DNA of 64,000 nt, from contig CM053251.1 in NCBI GenBank assembly GCA_028583405.1, positions 10,007,495 to 10,071,494 on the forward strand, in the 5' to 3' direction. The DNA comes from Pogonophryne albipinna. Lineage: Eukaryota; Chordata; Actinopteri; Perciformes; Artedidraconidae. Positions 23,964-37,500 of the stretch are shown here, one piece after another. The position numbers and the translations under genes are program-made. The notes under the pieces were generated by a model, which saw nothing but the letters and a program-made list of their open reading frames with translations, did not search any database and was not told the origin of the DNA. Positions within the stretch are counted from its first letter, which is position 1; every line of letters begins with the position of its first letter.

Positions 23964-26900
23964 GACTTTACTTATATAGCACCTTTAGTTACAAAGTGCT
24001 TTCACATTAAAATAAACAGAGAGCGAGTGAAATAAACAGCATCGCAACATAAAAACATAGAGTAAAACACATAGAAAATAATACAACTAAAATAAAAGGA
24101 TTAAGAATAAATGAAAAAAAAAAATGAAAAGAAAAAGTGAGTTTGTAACTTTGATTAAAAGCCATTTTCTTTAGCTTGACAAATTGTGTATAACATAAAT
24201 ACACACATCTCCTATACACTTTGCTATAACCCATTTATATAAGAGTCACACAGGATTATTTTTTTCACTGTAGATCTTTTAAGGGCGTATGGCACTCTTA
24301 ACTCTTTCAAGGACATGCCGGGGCCCTCACTGCCTGTAGCTTTGCCGATATCTGTGTTGATAGGTAATAGATTAAGAGCGGTGAATCATCTTAGATACAG
24401 GAAGCGCTCAAACGTTTGTGTGAGTTTATCTAATTTAGCAGTGATTCCATGTCAGCCACAGCTTGTTACAAAAAACCTGACTGGTGGTGTGTTTAACAAA
24501 CTTAAACTAGCTTTATTAAATGTCAGGTCTTTGGCAGGAAAAACATTTTTAATCAATGATTTTATCACTGAGCACAATCTCGATTTTATGTTTTTAACAG
24601 AAACTTGGATTGAACAAAATAACAGTGCAGCTGTTCTTATCGAATCAACCCCTCCCAACTTTAGTTTTATGAGTCAGGAAAGAATGCATAAGAAAGGGGG
24701 TGGAGTTGCTATTCTGTTCAATGATTCCATTCAATGCAGGAAGACATCTTATGGGAACTTTGCTTCTTTTGAATATGTGGCCCTTCAGCTGAAATGCTCC
24801 TCTCGAGCTCTGTTCCTAAATATCTATAGACCACCCAAATACTGTGCAAGCTTTTTTGATGATTTTACCGAACTGCTGTCTATAGTGTGTATTGACTTTG
24901 ACCGTCTAGTCATTGTTGGTGATTTTAACATCCATGTTGACAACCCCCAGGACAGAGGGGCAAAAGAACTGTTTTGTGTTCTTGATAGCTATGGACTGAC
25001 TCAGCATGTGACGGAGCCCACGCACAATAAGGGGCACACTCTGGACTTAATTATCTCAAAGGGTCTGAATATCTCTACGGTTGTGGTGACTGATGTTGCA
25101 CTCTCTGACCATTCCTGTGTTTTCTTTGAGAGCTCTATTTCTGTTCACAAAAATGTTCAGAAAGAGGTAACCACAAAGCGATATTTAACTGAAAACGCTA
25201 GGGAAATGTTTACTCAGAATTTTTCTTCCACACTTGCCCCTGCTAACATCTCAGTAAATGAGCTAGTAAATCATTTTAATTCAAAAATTAAAAATGTTAT
25301 AGATGCCATTGCTCCAACTAAGGTAAAGGAAGTGTCTGTTAAGAAAATATCTCCATGGAGAAAGGCCATGACCGTGAAAACAGAAAAAAGAGAATGTCGA
25401 AAAGCTGAACGCAGGTGGCGAAAAACAAATCTCCAGGTTCACTTTGAAATCTATAAAGAGAGACTTGGCCTTTATAATTTGGAATTGAAAAACGCACGAC
25501 AATCGTTCTTCTCTGACATCATTACCAAAAACAAAAACAACGCACGTGCCTTATTTGCTACCGTCGACAGACTAACTAACCCCCCAGTGTCAGTAGCCTC
25601 TGAATTTCTATCCACCAGGGCGTGCAATGATTTTGCCTCCTTCTTCACTGACAAAATTTAGAAAATCAGACAAGCAGTCAGTGCCTCTGCATCAGGAAGA
25701 GCAAATGTGTTGTCTCTGTGTCCACTTAACATCAATTCAAACACCATGACACAATTCCATCAGATTAATGATAAAAACCTAGAGGACATTATACAACTTC
25801 TGAAATCCTCCTCCTGCTGCCTTGATATTATTCCAACAGGATTTTTCAAAGATGTTTTGCCTTGCATGGCCTCAGATCTACTTCATATAGTAAACAAATC
25901 TCTTCACACAGGTATTTTTCCACAGGCCCTGAAAACTGCAGTCATTAAACCGCTCTTAAAAAAGAATAATCTAGATGCTTCAGTAATGAACAATTACAGG
26001 CCCATATCAAACCTCCCATTTCTAGGTAAAATCATTGAAAAAGTTGTTTTTCAACAGTTGAGTAATTTCTTGCATTTAAATAACTGTTTGGATGTGTTCC
26101 AGTCAGGCTTTCGTCCAAACCACAGCACTGAGACTGCTCTTGTAAAGGTCTTTAATGACATCCACTTAAACACAGACAGTGGCAGAACTTCAGTGTTAGT
26201 ATTATTAGATCTCAGTGCTGCGTTTGACACTGTTGACCACAACATATTACTAGACCGACTAGAAAACTGGGTGGGACTTTCGGAAACAGTTCTAAATTGG
26301 TTTGAATCCTACTTAAAGGACAGAAACAACTTTGTTTCTATAGGTAAATACACATCTGAGTTGACAAATATGACATGTGGGGTACCTCAAGGCTCCATCT
26401 TGGGGCCTCTTCTCTTTAACGTCTACATGCTACCACTGGCTCAGATAATGAAGAACAACAAAATAAGTTACCATAGCTATGCGGATGACACACAAATTTA
26501 TGTAACAATTTCACCAGGAGACTATGCTCCAATTCAAACACTGAGTAAGTGCATTGAACAAATCAATGACTGGATGTGTCAGAACTTTCTCCAATTAAAC
26601 AAAGATAAAACTGAGGTAATGGTTTTTGGAGCCAAGGCAGAACGTTTAAAAGTTAGCGCTGAGCTTCAGTCTGCAATGTTCAAAACAACAGATAAAGCCA
26701 GAAATCTAGGTGTAGTCATGGACTCTGACCTGAGTTTCAACAGTCATATTAAAACAGTTACTAAATCAGCCTACTATCACCTAAAGAATATATCTAGGGT
26801 TAAAAGACTAATGTCACAGCAGGATTTGGAAAAACTTGTCCATGCTTTTATCTTCAGTAGACTCGACTACTGTAATGGTGTCTTCACAGGTCTCACTAAA

Positions 26901-29900
26901 AAATCTATTAGAAAGCTGCAGCTGATTCAGAACGCCGCTGCTCGAGTCCTCACTAACACTAAGAAAGTGGATCACATCACTCCTGTTCTGAAGTCTTTAC
27001 ACTGGCTTCCTGTGTGTCAAAGAATAGATTTCAAAATACTGCTGCTGGTTTATAAAGCACTGAATGGTTTAGGCCCAAAATACATTTCTGACCTCCTGCT
27101 AAATTATGAACCATCCAGATCTCTCAGGTCTTCAGGGACTGGTCAGCTTTCTGTCCCCAGAGTCAGAACTAAACATGGTAAAGCAGCGTTCAGTTATTAT
27201 GCTCCAAATATCTGGAACAAACTCCCAGAAACCTGCAGGTCCGCTGCAACTCTGACTACTTTTAAATCCAGGCTGAAGACTTTTCTTTTTGTCGCTGCTT
27301 TTAATTGAACTATTCACATCTTAGACTGCACTGTAACTTTTATCCATGTATTTTTTTTCTTTTAATGTTTATTTTATTTGCTTTTATTTTTAATGACTGA
27401 TTTTAAATGCCATTTTCTTAAATGTCTTTCATTTTTTGTAAAGCACTTTGAATTGCCTTGTGTTGAAAAGTGCTATATAAATAAACTTGCCTTGCCTTGC
27501 CTTACTTGCAACATGCTGACTGTTCCTATGGATCATTTAGGAATTATAAATCTCCATCTGTCACATCATGCTCTGGGATTTAACAGTGAAAGGGCCGCAC
27601 CGTTCTGCAGGGGGGGGTTCTTGAGTGAGGGGCTCTCCGGCTGCGCTTCCTGCTCCGGTTCCTCCGTGTTACCATCTGGTGTTTGGCTGACCTCTGCTGA
27701 CCCCGGCTCCTCCCCCTCCGGTTGGTCCTCCGTTAGTTCAGGCTGTTCTGGTTCTGTCTGGACCTCCCGGGGCTCCATGGCTTCTTCCTGCTCGGCCTGC
27801 TCCTCCAGATCCCTTTTAGCTCTCTCCTCCGCCTCTGAGGTCACATGGGGGGTGGGGGGCATGTTAGCATATGAGTCTGCATTCACTTATCTAACTTAAA
27901 GGTCCCCTATTATACTGTTTTTCATCAATATATTACAGTATAGGTCTCAGATATATACAAAACGGGTCTCTGAAGTGTTTGGCTCCAAACACCAAGCAGA
28001 TCATTGTAGAATCCCATAATCCCCTCTGTTTCAGCCCTGTTTCAAAAGTGCTGATTCTGGGTCTGTTACTTTAGATGAAAATAAGGAGCCACTCCCCACG
28101 CCCCTCTGAGAGATATCTGGTTAAAAAGAACACAATGGTGCTCTAGGAGGAGATTCAGGTGATAAGCTGGGGGGGGGGGGGGGTTACCTTGGTAGGTGAT
28201 TGGCTAATGGTTACTCAAGCCAAAAAAATCCCAAAGCGGCCAAAATCCGATCAGCTCATTTTCAGACAGGTTTGTATATAAATGGTTCAGGACAAAAAGT
28301 GAGAGAATCTTTTTTCCTGAAACTTTCAGAATGTCTTTACACAGAGGGGACACATGTTTATGTATACAATTATTTTATGGATTTTGCATAATAAGTGACC
28401 TTTAAAACTAGTAGTCTGAGATATTTGTTCTGTTTCAGACCTGATAAAAGACATATTTCTATAACATTTCTATGATTGTTTACGTAAACCTTTAATGACT
28501 TAGTTTTTGGCCACTTGGGGGAAGCAGAAACAACCTGCAGACACATTAATCACCATTAAGTTGACATAGTAAACAGCTGCCTATTTACACATCCTGCAAT
28601 TAAGGAGGAACATCAGCATTCATTCAGAGTTGAGTTTGTTTCTACGAACTCCTGAGGGAAATATCTGGATCTAAGCTGCTACATGCTCCACTGTGCACAC
28701 TAGCTATTCTCTTACTGTGTGTCTCTGCTGTTTGGAGCAGAGCAGGAAGTTTACAGTGGGTTTTCTGAAGCTTTTTTGCTGGAGGAACAGATTCTGTTGG
28801 TGAAAGTTAGCCAAACATTAATGTCGGCTGGAAACCTGAGCTGAAAGAAGCTAAGACACTGTGTCGATCCACAAACTGATTATCACTACAAGCAATAGGT
28901 TTTGCATACAGATAATAATCAGAGGATAAAACTATGTATTGGGCTGTTTCTTCCTACTTATGGGTGCTTGATTACATAAGTGGTGCCATCTTGATTATGT
29001 AAATATTAAAATAAAAACATATGCAAGAGGACAGGCTGTTCTGTGAATATCCCAAACGAATACAGGTCAGTTAAAATCACCCTCTCTGTAAGCTAAGCTT
29101 TGCAGTTGTTAAGAGCATTGTAGCTTTATGAAAAATACATCCCCATCATTGTGAATCTCATGATCTATTCAGACGGATCAGGTTTCCTCAAAAGGCCTTT
29201 TTTTCCTGTATGATATGTTGGTTGTTGTAAGGGTGTACTGTACCTTTAGCAGCCTGAGATTTCCACCTCTCTCTGTTCTGGTAAACCTCTTCGTTCCACA
29301 GAGCCTTGAAGTTCTTCAGGTCCACCATCAGCAGAGAGCTCTGTCCCGACGAGCTGCTGTGCCTCTTGGTCTCATCTGAGCTAATACTGTTCAGACTGGA
29401 CAGGAAAACCAGAGGAAGGAAGGTCGTTTAAGTTAAAGAAGTGGAATGCATTCACTTGAAGGAATATATTTGCTGTATTTCTTTCCGAATTAACAAGATT
29501 ACCTTAAAACTCAGAGAACATGTTGTGTGTTAAAAAATCGGCTTGTTTTTCTGAATGAACGAGATATCTCAAATACCCAAAAGATGCACTAATTAACTTG
29601 AGAGCTCAATTTCACGGAATTCAGGTTTGAGACACTGGAGCTACTGGTGTCTTCAATAAAAGAACGATTGAATATAGATGGTGCGGTTTACAAAGCGCTG
29701 TTGGAGACGCAACCAGACACAGGTGAGAGCTTCTCCCAGGATGAAGTCATTTATCCAGAAACAAGAGCAGATTTTTTTCTTCGCCTCGAGATGACACCAA
29801 TTGAAAAGTTAAAGGAGCACCTACCTATTTTCACACGTTAAGTATTGAGTGCTACTCAGCTAATCAGATTGTATTTTGTTCTTCTGGGATGAGCTCTAGA

Positions 29901-32900
29901 AAGTTTCAGAGCGTGGTTTGAGAATCTATATCTTTAAAAGAGGCCTGCTTTACAATAACATTATAAAAGAAGTAGGTATTTTAGGCATGCGTATGATGAA
30001 AGCCCATACTTTCTACTAAATACAGGATATTTCGCCCTGTGCGGCTTCAATTCTGTCCATTATCTTTCCAAATATGTCTCTTGTGAGTCACACAACTTTA
30101 TGGACATTTCTGTGTGTTCCTTTTACGGATTAGTTTTTTTCAATTCCTCTCATGGGGCTCACACATGTCTGTTGGAGGACCAACAGATCAACAGACTGAC
30201 ATTTCTATTCCTAGATTTGCTAAAAATATCATGCGCTTTCAGATTCAGAGGCACATTAAGAGAAGAAGAGAGAAAGACAGGTAGATAATCTGAAGCAGGC
30301 CGGGAAGGCAGATAGTTAAAGATGATTGAAAACAGCTATAAATGTTCAGGAAAGTCCATAAGCACCCAGGTGTGTACGATACCAAGGAGAGAGAACAAAT
30401 GGTAACACTCTCTGAGATTTCCACACCGTTAACTTGGGTTGGAGTCACTGAGTGATGCTAATGACTGCAGTTGAGGCTGGTATTGATGTGCAGGTGCAAC
30501 GAAAGATGAAGAGCCAGACTCTCCAAGTACTGCTGTGTTTTTTCAAAAAGTCTCACTTTAAAAGATACTAATTAAAGTCTTAACTTATATTTAATTACCT
30601 TTCTCTGGATGGTTTAAATAGTAATGCCAGAGTAAGTCGAATTTACGTTCTTATTAGCATGGTTTCAAAGCCTTGCACATACCTGATTAAGTATGCGGGA
30701 GAAAGGAAAGTACTCAGCCAATTAATTAAGCCGGTGAATGCAAAAAGACATTGTTTTGTACCAGGAGAGACTTTTGTGATTGCGAAACCTTCAATGAAGC
30801 CCACTTTTGCTCAGAGAAGATGAGACTCTAAAATGTCAATTTCAAGGTGTGTGGCTTTGCCCAAATGAAAGGTGGAGACATTTCCACGCACATAAATTGA
30901 TTATTCATGGGAGACTCATCTGCTGTTCTCCATTCAGCCATTACATATGCTGTTATTGCAGAGAGATGTTGAGGTTTAATCACGTCATTGAGCCAGCAGT
31001 TACTCAGACAGGTATGAGAGGTGAAGGGTAGAAAACAGTAGATTTTCCATCCTTGATTAAGCTGGCTGCTTGATTAAAATGTGCCCAGATTTGCATACTG
31101 TCACCCACTTCCATCTGCTCAGTCCTGCTACTGAGCAGCATGCAAACTTTTTCTTAGAGAAAGTGCTGAAACCTACCTTGAGCGTCTAAAGCCGGCACCA
31201 CCTGCATGGGAGGCCTCGTCGATGAGCGGTTTGACGATCCGCTCCATCATGTCCGTCAGCACAGTGAAGGTGGGCACCACGATGAAGTCGATGAACCCTG
31301 GTGACAAAGATATCAGCAAACCAGTTTATATATCAATATATATTGATGTAGGTGTTTATATTGTATAATGAAGACTGGGGTGTGTAAAAGAACACCCCAG
31401 GAATCACTGTAACGCTGGCATTCTTAATATTAAGAATGTTAATAATGATTATCAAGGTGAGCGTTTCAAAATGTCGCAATGGATTGATGGACTTCAGAAA
31501 TTACATTAAAGAAAAACCTCAACATTTTTAGACAGGGATCAATGGGGATGTTTGCAACTAAGACCGAGCAGAGCAACATGAGAAACAAATAGACACTGCT
31601 AACGTTGAACTAATGGAAACCGTTTTTTTCTCTAAGACAACGGAGAATTCTTGAAGATGAAGTTACGGACCTAGTCGAAAGATCATCTTGTTATTATATG
31701 CACAAACACGGCATAAGAAAGGCATAGAGGGAAGCTCAATGCTCACTTTATAAAGAGCAGTAAGCCATGGGGTCAATCTGCAGTAACCAAAATACATAAT
31801 CATCTGTAGGTCAATTCTGGTTCATTTCCAGAGATATGACACCATAATCAAACTACCTAAAACAGCCTAGGCAAAGAGAGATTGTGAAATATCAATAATG
31901 TGCCCAAAAAGTACAAAGACATACAAATACATTTAAAAAAAAAAAAAACAGATTCCAGAAAACCTATCCTGCAAAAGGTGACGATTTCCCTGCCACAACC
32001 TCTGCATGCAGCCAAAACAAAAAAACATTCAGTGACATGTTATATTTATTCTAGAAAGACCCATAAAATATAAGCTTGAAGAACGGAGGCAACTTTATCA
32101 TAAATCAGGTCTCTATTAAGTACACTGTTCTCTGTCCTTTTTTGCTATTTGGCAGCATGAAATATGAGAGTGAAGATGCAGAAGCCACTCACCGATCTGG
32201 GACTGGGCCACCATTGTTGACTTCCTGTCGCAGAGCGGAGAGAACGGCAGGCCCAGCTCTGATTCTTTGTCCCCCTGAAAATACAGCAGCCACCTCGGTC
32301 AGAGCCAATCTCAGTTTCTCTGTAAAAATGTGCCGCAGCCTCCAGACATAATACGGCATACACTCACACTTCTATCATCAGGCTTTGGATTTGTCTGGCC
32401 CCCCGCCCGAGTGCTTTTGGGCCACAAATGTGTTTCATTTTCTCCCCCTGATTTTTTTGTCACAAAGAGATGAGATGTGGAGTCGGGAGGCAATGTTCTT
32501 TGGAGGAGCTATTTATCGGAGATTCGTATCCCGGGAGATAAAGGCCTCGTGAAAAAAGCCACAATAACAATAGCACTGATAATGAGAACAATGTGGATTA
32601 ATAATGGAAGAGATGAAAGCAATGTGGCCCCAGTTAGACCGCTGTCGTTCTTTTTGACAAACAAATCCACAATCTAATATTTATAGCCGAATGCATTGTT
32701 TTAAAAAAGAGCTAATGTTCTACATTTTAATCTGCCATGGAGCCAAGTAATGGTAGGATTTTTAATGATGACAACGAGCAGAGTGCCTGCAATTAAACTT
32801 ATAAATATGACTGCAGTGCTTTGGGGGCTAGAGTTATGCAGAAGAACCATATTAAATCAATCAATCATTATTGTAAACCTAGTCTGAACACACATTGAAA

Positions 32901-34431
32901 ACTAATAACAGTTTTTGTTGCAACCAGCACACAAGGAGCGGCTACAAGTATTGAAAGTGTACTACTGTGAGGACGTTTTGAATCCATTTCAAAACTGGTG
33001 TTTCATCTTTTGGCAATCCTCCCAAGAGAATAGTTTCTCAACAGCTCGTCCAATAGAGACTCTTTTTCACTTTGCAGGAAAAGCACAGGTGTGACATGAA
33101 AGCCAAGAATTTTCCATCTCAACTTTTGAGGCCAAAGTATATAAAGAGTTTTTTGGAAATATCTGAAACTTACTGACAAACGGGTTGAACTCCGATCTGC
33201 TGAGGAAGATCATGTGACACAATCTAAAGCTGAAGTGCGGCTACTAAATGTATGATATTTTCAACAATAAGAACGAGGTCTGAATGTCAGGTTAGGTTTT
33301 ACAATTCAAGGGCTCTAGAAGTGTGTTGCTTTTTGTAATCGCATCATTTAAATGGTTGTTTATCTGTGAAAATATCTATATCTATGTCTGTTTATGTTAC
33401 TACAGTTGAAAAGCACGCCATGTCACCTCTACATATTCAAAGCACTGAAAAACACACTGGACCAGCCTCTTTGGAACACTTGGACCGGTCCGAGAACACA
33501 CACTGACCTGTCTGAAGAACTCCTCCAGTAGAGAGGTGGTCCAGCGGTGGTGGAGGTCCCAACTTTTGGCCGGGTGGCTGATGTCTGCCGTGTGCAGCAG
33601 CAGGGACAGGGCTTTGGGCTTGTCAATGCTGCAAAGCAGACCAAGATATTCAACTGTTAATCAATAAATCCTGCACGAAGCTTATTAATATGACACCTTA
33701 ATGACTACAGACTAATGACTACAATAAGTAATCTAAATTGTGAAGCCAAACATCTTCAACATAAAACCTGCAACAAGGTTATTGAAAAATACCAAGCAAG
33801 GGAAGGATACAAGAACATTTCTGAAACACTGAGCGTCCCTGAAGACTGAAGGGTCAATCATAAAAAAAATGGGAAAAATGTGGCACAGCTGCGAATGTTT
33901 TTCCATCAATCTGTCCACAAAAAATGACTTTCTGTGCAAGAACAGCTCCAATACAATGTTTAAAAATTCATAGGAGAGAAACGTTTTCACAGTCTTGTAT
34001 GTTCAGTAAAGTATCTACTTTTCCCATTTAAAAAATGTATTTTTAGGCATAAATTATTCAGTTAAAGCAGTAGACCTATGTATTAAGACAAAAGATAACT
34101 TCCTCATTCGGCTAACTCAAGTACTTTTGTTAGCTTTGACCATAATTAAAATGCATTTTTACTAGGGCTGTCAGTCGATTAAAATATTTAATCGCGATTA
34201 ATCGCAAATTAATCGCACATTTTGTATCTGTTCTAAATGCACCTTAGAGGAATATTTTTCAAGTTTTTAATACTCTTATCAACATATGAGTGGACAAATA
34301 TGCTTTATGCAAATGTTTATTATCATTTGAACAATGACAAATATTCTCACATATAAAACACAACACCCTCTGAACATTACAAATATTCGCCTCAATTCAA
34401 CCTGGAACCTCTCTCATACAATAATACAATA

Positions 34432-34511
<80 letters not shown>

Positions 34512-37500
34512 TGGATCGTTGGAGCGATGTGCAACTCCAGGCATATGCTCGAACGGGAGCTGCCTGGACGCTGCAATCATGTTACGCGCACTATCCGTGC
34601 TGAGTGTGCTGACTTTTCGTACAATGTCCCACTGTCTGGCTGCCTGCATAAAGTCAAGTGCTCGGCGCAGTTGTTGGCGAAATGTCGCTCCTCTGTTTTC
34701 ATTGAAACAGCTCCTTATGTCCGTTAGCGCAGCTAGCTAGCACCAGATGCTAACAACAACAATACACGTAAGGTCTCTCCCTCGCGCCACACATACACAC
34801 ACCCTCCCGGTCCTCCCGATGGCCAGTCGGTGCCTGACGGTGAGCGTGGAAGTGTGGTCTGCTGCAAGCGGGCAGCAGGAGCGGGGCTGTCAGCATCAGC
34901 TTGTAGATGGTATTTTAAACTCGATGCGCTCTGAAACTACGGGGCGGCCGTGGACAAACATGCGTTAATCGCGTTAAAATAATTAGTGGCGTTAATTTTT
35001 TTTGCGTTAACGCGTTATTAACGCGTTAACTTGACAGCCCTAATTTTTACACAAAATAACTGCTGATGTTATCCCCCATTGCTTACATTGGAGTCTCTGA
35101 GAGAGGGATCAACTCACAGTCAATGTGCATGGATATTGTTTTATAATAGACTTGGTTGAAATGTAAAACCTATTATCCTAGTGCAGTGGTTCTCAAAGTG
35201 GGGGGCGCTCCCCCCCTGGGGGGCGCAGAGGCATGCCAGGAGGGGCGCGAGAGACCAGGAGGAAAAATGGCTATATTAAAAAAAAAAAAAAGATTAAAAT
35301 AAATAAATAATCATAAATTGAAAAATTATTGATTCGAAAATAATATGATGCAGTACTATTACGTCTGGGTCTCTGTGTTTCATTAAAGCTCGGCTCTGTG
35401 TGTGTGTGTGCGCGAGTTAGAGAGAGAGCGCACCGGTACCGGAGATCGTTGATGTTAGCTTCTGGTGCTAGCGAGCTACGCTAACGGATATAAGGAGTTT
35501 TTTCAACAACAAAGTGGAGGAGAGTCCTCTCCTGTCAGACTGAGAGACTCAGTGAGCTAAAGGACTCTCTCAGTGTTATCTCAGTGGGTCTCAAACGTTT
35601 TGGTCACCATTAATGTAAACAATTATTTCCGAGGCACACGTTTATAATGATCATTATAGTTATAAAAAAATAAGAGAATAAATGAAAAACAGCTATGAAA
35701 TACTATATGACAGTAAAACAAGAATACAGTTTAAAAGGGTGATTTGTAAAATATCCATAAAGAAATAGTAAATCTGTTTACAGTTCTGTTTCATATGGGT
35801 GTTGAGAGAGGTATCTATAGATCTCTTCATTTTGCTCTCAAAGTGCACCAGATTGATGCATTTAACTTCAATATTTAAATATAAATCTTCCCGGGGGAGC
35901 TTGCCCCCGGACCCCCCTATGTGAGGTCCACACACCACCTATAAAAATAGCACTTTACCCCTGCTTACACCTATATGCCTCGAGCCTTCATTGTAACTGT
36001 CACACTGTGTATTTGCGTGGGGAGTGTTGCAGTAGAAAATTCCACTGTAGCGCCCGGGACATTAATGGGAAACCCTAAATGTTTGAGCACCCTCTATGAA
36101 ACGTCAAGCTACCCCACAGCACCCCAAAATAAATATCTGGCGCCGCCACTGAGCCTGACTTGTGTTGGGGGGGCCCGACTTTTTTTTTTCTCCAAAGGGG
36201 GGGCCTGACAGAAAAAGTTTGAGAACCACTGTCCTAGTGTAACATGTGCACCAATCATTTCAACTGCTACTGTGTAATATACAGTAGCAGTTGAAATGAT
36301 TATACTCAACAGAGTAGCAGATGGAGTATAAACTCACCATTGCAGGATGAATATTTCAAAAGAAAAGGCAATATAAATTGTCATCTATTAGCATGGGCTT
36401 TGAAACACAGACATCTATAGACAGAGAAACTTCCATCTGAAAATATATTTTTTAAAACGATTCCCCATCATACTGCCTGCGGTAGGCAAATCGGTTCTCC
36501 ACACTGGAACAAGTGTGAAGACGCATCATCTCACCTCATCAGACATCAGTGGTGTCTGAGATATCACCTGATAATAACCATATCAACATATCATGTTAAA
36601 TGGACTGACGCATGAATGAACAGACACAGTCCAAAATGGAAATAGGCACACGACTGAAAACACACACACACACACGCACGCACACACACACACACACACA
36701 CACAAGTACACACACACTGCACAAGGTTAAACAGAGGTGAGAAAGACTGGCTCAAATTTCCCCTCATTCCATTTGCGGCAGATTGGGTCTTAAAGAGCAC
36801 TCAAAGCAGGCCTGGAGCAGACCGGCTTGAATTACCTTACATTAAAGTCTATTCAGCAATACAGCTTCCTGCAGACTGCAATCTTGTTTATGTGCGCTTG
36901 TGTGTGTACCCTATTACGTAGCTTGGTGATTACCTTCCTGTCAGCACTCTTTGAATTATAAGATATACTCATAAGCAGGAATCTCAATGTTGTTGATTCG
37001 TACATGTGTTTCTCAGGAAGCTGCTTATCGCCACATCACTGCTTTCTGAGCATTTTTCTAAATCATGATGAGTGCTGCGCGATATCACAGTGAAAAGAAA
37101 TACCCCAAGGTCAACGAGTTTCTTCCAGCTTTCTCTCGTAAGCGTTGCAGCTCCATCAGCAGTGATGACTCATCTCGTCATATGATAGTTTACTTGATAG
37201 CTCTCTTTTGTTTTGCAATCTGCTTTTGTTTTTGTCTGCATGTAGAGCAGTCCCGGCTATCAGTCACTGTAGAAAGTGCTGTGATTAAAATGTGTGAAAA
37301 GGAAGTACTGGCAGTCGGGCTGTTCTGTTCTGCAAGGAATATTTATTTCTGCAATGTAACGTTTTTATTTGACACAGAACACTTTGGCACACTATCAGAA
37401 TAGGAGCAGGTTACAACATTGTACCAAAACTCCCTAGAAAACACACAGCAAACAGCAAACTTAGTCAATGGACACTGCTGTAACGAATCCTTCATTCATA

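Noticed and set aside
27566..27886. Taking the whole 106-codon minus-strand frame as one coding exon
   Set aside because: Its first 18 codons are intronic (branch point and acceptor at 27835). Its last 11 codons follow an in-phase donor, though read-through remains possible as an alternative ending.
27378..27899. 173-codon plus-strand frame rich in serine and cysteine
   Set aside because: It is the antisense of the pde1c Glu-rich exon joined to the LINE 3' end.
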